DNA from: RYN-111 sp046723735
GTDB lineage: Bacteria; Actinomycetota; Actinomycetes; Mycobacteriales; SCTD01
Assembly (NCBI GenBank): GCA_046723735.1
Contig: JBKOVB010000099.1
Coordinates: 1-30,389, forward strand
Reading direction: 5' to 3'
Length of the DNA stretch: 30,389 bases
The position numbers and the translations under genes are program-made. The stretch's first letter is position 1. Every line of letters starts with the position of its first letter. A model generated the notes under the pieces. It was not told the DNA's origin. It saw only the letters and a list, made by a program, of their open reading frames with translations, and ran no database searches. Below are positions 1 through 5,400 of the stretch, in pieces.

Positions 1-2
1 AC

Positions 3-173
3 GACACCCTCGGCGTGGCGGTTCTGCTCGTGGAGCAGAACGTCCTTGCGCTCGACCTGGCTCATCGGGCCTACGTCCTCGAGAAGGGGCAGGTCGTCGC
101 GTCCGCGGAGGGTGACGACGTGCGGACCATGCAGGGCCAGCTGCGTGAGGCATACCTCGGGGTGGGCGCATGA
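3..173 (+). CDS. Branched-chain amino acid ABC transporter ATP-binding protein, C-terminal fragment (LivF-like)
   Basis: Only the last 56 codons lie in the window; the gene enters from the left edge. The visible peptide has the LivF-type signature after the Walker B region, LLVEQNVLALDLAHRAYVLE, followed by KGQVV and a short C-terminal helix ending REAYLGVGA. In this family the protein is one of two cytoplasmic ATPases that energise uptake of leucine, isoleucine, valine or related compounds through LivH/LivM-type permeases. The Walker A, signature and Walker B motifs are outside the window, so activity cannot be judged. The stop codon overlaps the next start in an ATGA arrangement, so the two genes are probably translationally coupled in one operon. 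Confidence 0.85.
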   Translation, partial: DTLGVAVLLVEQNVLALDLAHRAYVLEKGQVVASAEGDDVRTMQGQLREAYLGVGA

Positions 174-925
174 CCCACGTCGCGAACCACGCTCCCGCGA
201 TGATCGGCGACTGCACGGTCCCGGAGCTGCCGGAACTCGGGTGCCTCATGCCAAGCGCGACGCCGAGCCCGGCGCCCACGCCCGCGCCCACCGTCAATGC
301 GACCCCGTCCCCGACGCCGACTGCAACGCCGTCCGTCCCGGACGAGTCCGGCGGGTGCTGCCCGACGGCGGACGCGAGCGCGGTGCCGAGCCCTCCAGCG
401 CTGAACGGCCCGTTGCCGGTGGTGCAGCCGCCGGCCGTGGTGCCCGTCGTACCGGTTCCGACTGTGAGCCCTGCCGCGGCGGTCTCGCCCGTGCCGGTCG
501 CCAGCGGGGTGCCGCTCACCAGCGTCGTGCCGTCGGCCTACGCGATCGTCGTCTTCGGGGTCATCGCCGTGGCCCTGCTCGTCAGCTTCCTGTCCGGACT
601 CAAGCCCACTGGAGGAACGATGAAGGCAACCCGCACGCGGCTGTGGGCCGGCCTGGCCACGATCGCAGCTGCCGCGGTGGTGGGCGGGGTTGGCTGGTAC
701 CGCATCTCCGGTGAGCCGCTGCTCAACCGGCAGATCCCTTTTCTCGCCAGCGCCGGTATCGCCGTCGTCGTCCTGGCGGTGCTCGGGGGCGCGCTGGTCG
801 TGGCCGAGCAGCTGCGTGCCGACCAGAACCGCATCGGCGACCTCGAGGAGGCGGTCCGGTCCCTCACCGAGGCGCTCGCCCCGGTCGTGGAGAACCCGGC
901 GCGGCGCTCAGTCGCTGAGAGCTGA
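170..925 (+). CDS. Membrane protein with Pro/Thr/Ala-rich N-terminus, unknown function
   Basis: 251 residues, starting at an ATG that overlaps the stop of the ABC ATPase by four bases. I do not recognise a named family. Residues 1-120 have no hydrophobic signal. They are rich in Pro, Thr, Ala and Val (PSPAPTPAPT-like runs) and hold four cysteines, two adjacent near residue 63. Three hydrophobic segments follow at about 122-145, 160-178 and 188-212, then an amphipathic acidic helix (DQNRIGDLEEAVRSLTEAL) likely to form a short coiled coil. Three membrane spans would place the proline-rich region and the tail on opposite sides of the membrane. The coupling suggests it accompanies the ABC importer, perhaps as a surface stalk or assembly factor, but that is inference. 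Confidence 0.75.
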   Translation: MTHVANHAPAMIGDCTVPELPELGCLMPSATPSPAPTPAPTVNATPSPTPTATPSVPDESGGCCPTADASAVPSPPALNGPLPVVQPPAVVPVVPVPTVSPAAAVSPVPVASGVPLTSVVPSAYAIVVFGVIAVALLVSFLSGLKPTGGTMKATRTRLWAGLATIAAAAVVGGVGWYRISGEPLLNRQIPFLASAGIAVVVLAVLGGALVVAEQLRADQNRIGDLEEAVRSLTEALAPVVENPARRSVAES

Positions 926-1001
926 GGCGCGAAGGACGGTCCGGCGGCGCGGGGAAGCGCTCGCGCGCGTCGTTCCGCGTCGGCCACGCGAGCTTCGCGC
1001 C
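926..1001. terminator. Possible bidirectional terminator between convergent genes
   Basis: The 89-base gap between the stops of the left operon and the convergent downstream gene contains a 9-base inverted repeat, GGCGCGAAG at 926-934 and CTTCGCGCC at 993-1001, with GC-rich sequence between the arms. There is no T-tract, so it is a weak candidate. Confidence 0.25.
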
Positions 1002-1014
1002 GTCACGCCCGCGT

Positions 1015-2337
1015 TCAGACGCGCCACTTTTCCAGGTACGCCGAGAGCTCGGCCGCCAGGGTCGGCGTGCCGTCGTCGGCGTAGGAGTAGGTCACCTGCC
1101 GGCTCGGGTGCCCGAGGTCGATCAGGCGCTCGAGGTCCATCGGGGTGCCGATCACGACGACGTCGCAGTCGGTGCTCTGGATGGTGGCCTCGAGGTCGCG
1201 CAGCTGCGCACCGCCGTACCCCATCGCGGGAAGCACCGGACCGATCTCCGGGTACTTCCGGAAGGTGTCGGCGATCGTGCCCCGCGCCCACGCGCGCGGG
1301 TCGACGAACGTCGTCGCGCCGGCGGCACGGGCGGCAACGGTCCCCGCCCCGAACGGCATGCCCCCGTGCGTGATCGTCGGGCCGTCCTCGATGACCAGCA
1401 CGCGCTTGCCAGCCAGCGACTCGCCCTCGCTGAGGACGGCGGGCGACGCCGCCAGGACGATCGAGGCGCGCGGGTTGACGCGCTCGATGTCCGCGACCAC
1501 CGTTGCGACGTCCGCGGCGCGCGCCGAGTCGACCTTGCCGACGACCACGATGTCGGCCATTCGCAGGTTTGTCTCGCCGGGGTGGTAGGCCAGCTCGTGC
1601 CCGGGCCGCAGCGGATCGACCACCGTCACCGTGACGTCCGGGGCGTAGAACGGGAAGTCGTTGTTTCCGCCGTCCCAGATGACGACGTCGGCCTCGGACT
1701 CGGCCTGGCGCAGGATCGCCTCGTAGTCGACGCCGGCGTACATCACCATGCCCATCCGCACCGGCGCCTCGTACTCCTCGCGCTCCTCCACCGTGGGGTT
1801 CGAGGCGTCGATGTCGGCCAGACTGGCGAAGCGCTGCACGCGCATGGCCTCCAGGTCGCCGTACGGCATGGGATGCCGCACCAGCGCGACCCGCAGCCCG
1901 GCGTCGAGCAGCAGCTTGCCGATGTGCCGGCTGGTCTGGCTCTTGCCGCAGCCTGTGCGCACCGCGACCACGGCCACGACCGGCTTCGAGCTCTTCAGCA
2001 TCGTCTGCCGCGGGCCGAGCAGCGTGAAGTCCGCGCCGGCCGCGAGCACCGTCGAGGCCTTGTGCATCACGTCCTCGTGCGACAGGTCGGAGTAGGCAAG
2101 GACGACCTCGTCGACCCCCTCGCTGCGGATCAGCTCGGTCAGCCGGGCCTCGTCGACGATCGGGATGCCGTCCGGGTACGACGGACCCGCGAGCGCCGCG
2201 GGGTAGCGACGGTCGGCGATCCCGGGGATCTGCGCCGCCGTGAACGCGACCACGTCGGTGTTTGGGTCGTCGCGGTAGACCGTGTTGAAGTCGTGGAAGT
2301 CACGGCCTCCGGCGCCCATGATCAGGATCTTCTTCAT
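1015..2337 (-). CDS. Cyclic 2,3-diphosphoglycerate synthase family protein (P-loop NTPase)
   Basis: 440 residues, full length for the family. The N-terminal third is a Rossmann-like unit starting KKILIMGAGGRDFHDFN. A P-loop follows at 129-133 (GCGKS, in RTGCGKSQTSRHIGK), then WDGGNND at 221-227 and GKVD at 267-270, a G4-like element typical of the family. The archaeal prototype closes 2,3-diphosphoglycerate into the cyclic diphosphate at the expense of ATP, making a thermoprotectant. Bacterial relatives are widespread but their role is not established to my knowledge. The start is an ATG preceded by GAGGGGA. The gene begins 12 bases after the stop of the upstream permease gene on the same strand, so the two are almost certainly co-transcribed. 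Family assignment is firm; the substrate is not. Confidence 0.8.
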   Translation of the reverse strand: MKKILIMGAGGRDFHDFNTVYRDDPNTDVVAFTAAQIPGIADRRYPAALAGPSYPDGIPIVDEARLTELIRSEGVDEVVLAYSDLSHEDVMHKASTVLAAGADFTLLGPRQTMLKSSKPVVAVVAVRTGCGKSQTSRHIGKLLLDAGLRVALVRHPMPYGDLEAMRVQRFASLADIDASNPTVEEREEYEAPVRMGMVMYAGVDYEAILRQAESEADVVIWDGGNNDFPFYAPDVTVTVVDPLRPGHELAYHPGETNLRMADIVVVGKVDSARAADVATVVADIERVNPRASIVLAASPAVLSEGESLAGKRVLVIEDGPTITHGGMPFGAGTVAARAAGATTFVDPRAWARGTIADTFRKYPEIGPVLPAMGYGGAQLRDLEATIQSTDCDVVVIGTPMDLERLIDLGHPSRQVTYSYADDGTPTLAAELSAYLEKWRV

Positions 2338-2349
2338 GGTGCTTCCCCT

Positions 2350-3783
2350 CTAGACGAGCGTGTCGTGGTCGACCAGCTCCCGCGCGTCGGCGGGTGCCGC
2401 CGGCAGGTCGAGGTGGTCGTCGGGACGGGTGCTCTGCTGCCACTTCATCCAGACGTACACCGGGATGCCGGCGAAGGTCAGCAGCACGGCCCAGGTGGCG
2501 CTGCGGTAGCCCGCGCCCCAGATGGTCCACAGGACGTAGGCGACAGCTGCCATCGCCACGGTCATCGGCCCGACGATGCTCCGGACGTGGAAGCTCGCGC
2601 GGTCGGTGACGAGCAGCACGAGCTGGGCGGCGGCGCCGTACAGGTAGGCGATGAGCGTCGTCGTGGTCGCCAGCAGGATGAAGTCGGTGAACTTGCTGAC
2701 CAGGCTGCTGTTGTAGTTCGGGAGCATGAACAGGGTCATCAGCACGCTGGACACGAGGAGCCCGAAGGCTGGCGCGCCGTACTTGTTGAGCCGCGCGAAA
2801 CCGGTCGGGAAGAGCCGGTCACGGGCGGCCGCGAACGGCATCTGGCCCTGCAGCAGGATCCAGCCGTTCAGGCAGCCGAAGGTGGAGACGATCGCGCCGA
2901 GCGCGACCACGTCACCGGCCCAGGAGCCCCAGATCTGCTTCGCGGCGTCGGCGAACGGCGCCGACGAGCTCGCGAGCGTCTCGGCCGGGATGATCCCCAT
3001 CACCGCGACGGTGCCGAGGATGTAGACGACAGCGGTGCCCGCCGTGCCGAGCAGCGTGGCACGCGGGATGTTGCGCTCGGGGTCGCGCACGTGCTCGGCC
3101 GGGATCGTCGCGGACTCCAGCCCGATGAAGGCCCACAGGGTCAGGGCCGCGACCCCGGTCACGGCGCCCATGAAGGAGTCGCCGCTGGTGTTGAAGCCGC
3201 CGAAGTTGGCGGTGTCCATCCAGAAGATGCCCACGAAGGCCAGCGCCACGAGGGGAACCAGCTTCAGGACGGTGGTCGCAGCCTGCACGAGGCCGCCCGT
3301 GCGCACGCCGCGCATGTTGACCCACGTGAGCAGCCAGATGGCCGCGCCGGCGACGAGCGCCTGGATCACGTGGTCGGTGGTGCTGGTGCCGGCTGCGGGG
3401 TCCCAGAAGTAGCCCAGGTAGCTCACCCCGGCGATGGCGATGGCGGCGTTACCGATCCAAGCCGCGAGCCAGTAGCCCCAGGCGGTCTGGAAGCCCACGA
3501 AGTCGCCGAACGCCCGGCGGCTGTAGGCGTAGGGCCCACCCGTCTTCGGGTAGGCGCTGCCGAGCCGGGCGAGGACGAGGGCGAGCAGGAAGGCCCCGGC
3601 CGCCGTGAACAGCCACCCGACGATGCTGATGCCGCCGAACGACGCCAGCGAGGCCGGGAGCAGGAAGACGCCAGAACCGATCATGTTGCCGATCACCAGT
3701 GCGGAGGCCACGCCGAGCCCGATGGTGCGCCTGTCCTCCGGCACGCTCGCTGCTTGAGGTGTCCGAGACGCTTGTGACGTCAT
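2350..3783 (-). CDS. APC-superfamily amino acid permease (AdiC/PotE-like)
   Basis: 477 residues with about twelve hydrophobic segments. The first carries GNMIGSGVFLLPASLASFGG, which closely matches AdiC, the arginine/agmatine antiporter, including the GSG substrate-carboxylate loop. The sixth carries LWAFIGLESATI followed by VRDPERNIPRAT, again matching AdiC, with the substrate-lining Trp kept. YPKTGGPYAYSRRAFG and YWLAAWIGN also align. It probably moves or exchanges a basic or other amino acid across the cytoplasmic membrane; the exact substrate cannot be read. An upstream in-frame start at 3822 exists, but the ATG at 3783 has AAGGAGG eight bases ahead, so I chose it. It is the first gene of a two-gene operon with the cyclic diphosphoglycerate synthase-like gene. 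Confidence 0.88.
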   Translation of the reverse strand: MTSQASRTPQAASVPEDRRTIGLGVASALVIGNMIGSGVFLLPASLASFGGISIVGWLFTAAGAFLLALVLARLGSAYPKTGGPYAYSRRAFGDFVGFQTAWGYWLAAWIGNAAIAIAGVSYLGYFWDPAAGTSTTDHVIQALVAGAAIWLLTWVNMRGVRTGGLVQAATTVLKLVPLVALAFVGIFWMDTANFGGFNTSGDSFMGAVTGVAALTLWAFIGLESATIPAEHVRDPERNIPRATLLGTAGTAVVYILGTVAVMGIIPAETLASSSAPFADAAKQIWGSWAGDVVALGAIVSTFGCLNGWILLQGQMPFAAARDRLFPTGFARLNKYGAPAFGLLVSSVLMTLFMLPNYNSSLVSKFTDFILLATTTTLIAYLYGAAAQLVLLVTDRASFHVRSIVGPMTVAMAAVAYVLWTIWGAGYRSATWAVLLTFAGIPVYVWMKWQQSTRPDDHLDLPAAPADARELVDHDTLV

Positions 3784-4028
3784 CCGAACCCCCTCCTTCC
3801 CCTCAGGGGCCGAAGGGGGCACGGGTCGCGTGCACGCTCAGCCCACGACGACGCACTCTGCGTCACTCCACAGGCTGGTGCCTCCGACCCTGCTGCCGCA
3901 GAGGAGAAAGACCGTCGGGCACGGGCCTTTCGTCGCCGCGAACCGGATCACCGGGACGAATGGACGGGGTCGGGCCCGTGACTGCTGCCGTGAGGCGGGG
4001 ACTGGCCCTTGGTTCCGAGGATTTCTCG
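3784..4028. other. Non-coding stretch upstream of the permease, no gene seen
   Basis: This is the 5' flank of the permease gene and the left part of a 553-base gene-poor interval. It contains the permease ribosome-binding site (AAGGAGG, about 3791-3798 on the minus strand). ORFs crossing it on either strand lack good starts and recognisable protein character. I see no RNA gene here. Confidence 0.5.
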
Positions 4029-4057
4029 GTGACAGCGGCGGCCACCCGGCCTACCGT
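4029..4057 (+). promoter_or_regulatory. Candidate sigma-70-type promoter for the structured leader
   Basis: GTGACA at 4029-4034 and TACCGT at 4052-4057 are separated by exactly 17 bases, a good match to an actinobacterial -35/-10 pair. The predicted start of transcription is near 4064, just before the strong ribosome-binding site of the leader ORF. Supported by pattern and position only. Confidence 0.45.
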
Positions 4058-4061
4058 CGAA

Positions 4062-4120
4062 GGACACGAGAAAGGAGGTGGTCCTGAGTTGAGTACTTAT
4101 GGGACACGTGAGGTGGTCCT
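4062..4120 (+). repeat. Imperfect direct repeat in the leader (GGACACG...AGGTGGTCCT, two copies)
   Basis: GGACACGAG followed by AGGTGGTCCT (4062-4085) recurs as GGACACGTG followed by AGGTGGTCCT (4102-4120). The first AGGTGGTCCT (4076-4085) overlaps the leader ribosome-binding site; the second (4111-4120) lies inside the leader ORF. Both contain GGTGGTC, which can pair with the single GACCACC at 4173-4179. Confidence 0.7.
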
Positions 4121-4127
4121 CCGCTAG
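4089..4127 (+). CDS. Putative 12-residue leader peptide
   Basis: TTG start at 4089, stop TAG at 4125-4127, encoding M-STYGTREVVLR. AAGGAGGTG at 4072-4080 is a nine-base match to the anti-Shine-Dalgarno and ends eight bases before the TTG, making it the strongest ribosome-binding site in the window. The peptide ends Val-Val-Leu-Arg, and its last five codons fall in the second AGGTGGTCCT copy, which can form the enclosing helix of the leader. A ribosome paused there would block that helix. Such short ORFs usually act in cis, with translation rather than the peptide being what matters. Translation is inferred. Confidence 0.45.
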   Translation: MSTYGTREVVLR

Positions 4128-4179
4128 ACCGCCAGGCCGCCTGCCGGACTGGCTGTCCGGCAATCCACGGAAGACCACC

Positions 4180-4262
4180 CGAACCCCTGGGCACCGGCAC
4201 GTCCCGCCGGTCCTCGCCGTCGTACCGGTTCGCCGGGACGGGAGGAAGTGCCCGGGGGTTCG
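4180..4262 (+). terminator. Long terminator-like hairpin (possible attenuator)
   Basis: CGAACCCCTGGGCAC at 4180-4194 pairs with GTGCCCGGGGGTTCG at 4248-4262 over 15 bp with a single T-G wobble. Inside it CGTCCCG (4200-4206) pairs with CGGGACG (4234-4240), and CCGGT (4207-4211) with ACCGG (4224-4228). The sequence after the stem is pyrimidine-rich (TCTTTCACTCGTTCTTCC), a weak U-tract by actinobacterial standards. It lies 75 bases before the ACT-domain start. Confidence 0.5.
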
Positions 4263-4336
4263 TCTTTCACTCGTTCTTCCGCGCGCGAAGCCGGTCGGGT
4301 CACAATGATCTCGACGCTGCGGACGCGGAGGCCATG

Positions 4337-4714
4337 ATGGCGACCGACCTCACGCTCTACCTCGAGGACCACCCGGGGGAGCTCGCCCGCCTCGGCGAGG
4401 TGCTCGGCCGCAACGGCGTGAACATCGAGGGGTTCTGCGCCTTGACGAGCGGCGGCGGGCAGGTCGAGGTGCACGTGCTCGTCGCGGACCTTCCCGACGT
4501 CTTCACGGCGCTCCAGGCGGCGGGCATCCGGGTCGCCACCGAGCAGGAGGTCGCCGTCGTCCCCGTCGAGGACCGGCCGGGCGTCCTGGGCGAGGTGAGC
4601 CGCAGGCTGGGCGACGCGGGCGTGAACATCACGCTGGCCTACCTCGCGACGGGCACGCGGCTGGTGTTCGGCGCCGACGACCTCGCGAAGGCCAAGGCGG
4701 CCATCAGCGGCTGA
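4337..4714 (+). CDS. Tandem ACT-domain regulatory protein
   Basis: 125 residues made of two ACT-type beta-alpha-beta units and nothing else. The first begins LTLYLEDHPGELARLGEVLGRNGVNIEGF; the second begins VAVVPVEDRPGVLGEVSRRLGDAGVNITLAYL. The HPGELA and RPGVLG turns are the usual ligand-binding corners. ACT domains bind amino acids, often at a dimer interface, and pass the signal to an enzyme. No enzyme domain is fused here, so it is probably a stand-alone cytoplasmic sensor or subunit. Two ATGs are possible (4334, 4337); GGAGG at 4327-4331 sits better for the second. The upstream leader with an ORF containing Val and Leu codons may control it, which would fit amino acid sensing but is inference. 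Confidence 0.85.
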   Translation: MATDLTLYLEDHPGELARLGEVLGRNGVNIEGFCALTSGGGQVEVHVLVADLPDVFTALQAAGIRVATEQEVAVVPVEDRPGVLGEVSRRLGDAGVNITLAYLATGTRLVFGADDLAKAKAAISG

Positions 4715-4773
4715 GCGAGGCCACCGCCCATTTGGCCCTCGCGCGGCGCCCGTCGCAGGTGCAGGCTGAGGGC

Positions 4774-5400
4774 ATGCTGGGGGGGAAACCGGCGAAGGCC
4801 CTCGTGGCCGCCGTCCTCGTCGTACTCGCGGTGAACGGCTCCGCGGACGCGCAGGACCGGCTGGTCGCCTACGGCGACTCCTACGTCAACCCCGGCACCA
4901 CCGGGATGCGGCACGGGCAGGCGCCCTGGGTCCGGCTGCTCGGCCAACCGGTCGTCAACCACGGTCACGGCGGCGACGGGGTGGCGCGCACGCTGACCAT
5001 CGTCCGGCGCACCGCGTACGAGGCGCGCGGCGACGTCGTGCTGGAGGTCGGGCTCAACGACGTGCGGCGCTCAGGCACCGATCCGTCGCGGCTGGCGACC
5101 TTCCGTCGCCAGTACGACGCGCTGCTGGACCTGCTCGGCCGTGCTCGGCTCGTGGTCGTCGTACTTCCCCTGCCGGTGCAGCGGTGGGGGACGTGGAAGC
5201 CCTTCGACCGGGGCTCGGAGGCGGCCCTCGAGGCGTACCGGGTCGCGGTGGTGGAGGTCGCGGCCGAGCACCGCAACGTCCGGGTCGCCGACCCCCTGCC
5301 GGCCTGGCAGCCGGAGCGGATGCTGCTGCGCGACGGGGTGCATCCGAACGCGGCCGGCCGGGCCGTCATCGCGGCGACGGTGCGATCGGCGCTCAGCTGA
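4774..5400 (+). CDS. Secreted SGNH/GDSL-family hydrolase
   Basis: 208 residues. A signal peptide is visible at 1-26 (short basic start, hydrophobic AAVLVVLAV core, likely cut after ADA). Block I is YGDSY with nucleophile Ser36. Block III is GLND with oxyanion Asn95. Block V is DGVHPN with Asp187 and His190. SGNH enzymes hydrolyse esters such as acetylated sugars or lipids; the substrate cannot be told from sequence. I chose the ATG at 4774 over an in-frame start at 4732 because it puts the signal peptide at the N-terminus, although the ribosome-binding site is weak. The end overlaps the convergent GGDEF-EAL gene by eight bases. Confidence 0.85.
   Translation: MLGGKPAKALVAAVLVVLAVNGSADAQDRLVAYGDSYVNPGTTGMRHGQAPWVRLLGQPVVNHGHGGDGVARTLTIVRRTAYEARGDVVLEVGLNDVRRSGTDPSRLATFRRQYDALLDLLGRARLVVVVLPLPVQRWGTWKPFDRGSEAALEAYRVAVVEVAAEHRNVRVADPLPAWQPERMLLRDGVHPNAAGRAVIAATVRSALS

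Larger units (their letters stand above)
4062..4300 (+). ncRNA. Structured leader or small RNA upstream of the ACT-domain gene
   Basis: Read by eye, this segment can fold extensively. A 7-bp perfect hairpin lies at 4143-4149/4155-4161 (GCCGGAC, loop TGGCT, GTCCGGC). It is enclosed by a helix between 4112-4123 and 4168-4179 with one mismatch. A long compound hairpin follows at 4180-4262. The same sequence also encodes a 12-codon leader ORF with a near-perfect Shine-Dalgarno. Another 69-codon frame (4099-4308) is open but has a poorly spaced ribosome-binding site, and I judge it incidental. The arrangement resembles a translation-coupled attenuator, but a free-standing small RNA is also possible because the ACT gene may have a promoter of its own near 4301. 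I cannot match it to a named RNA family with confidence. Confidence 0.5.

Noticed and set aside
1108..3777. An 889-codon open frame on the plus strand opposite the permease and the cyclic diphosphoglycerate synthase-like gene
   Set aside because: Its composition (Arg, His, Val, Asp-rich, no motifs) is that of an antisense shadow of GC-rich genes, and both minus-strand genes have clear family motifs.
3699..4127. A 142-codon frame that ends with the same residues as the proposed leader peptide
   Set aside because: Its start lies inside the permease gene on the other strand and has no ribosome-binding site. Only the last 12 codons have a credible start.
4099..4308. A 69-codon frame starting ATG inside the structured leader
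   Set aside because: Its nearest ribosome-binding site is about 20 bases away, and the frame runs straight through the hairpins; it may be open by chance.
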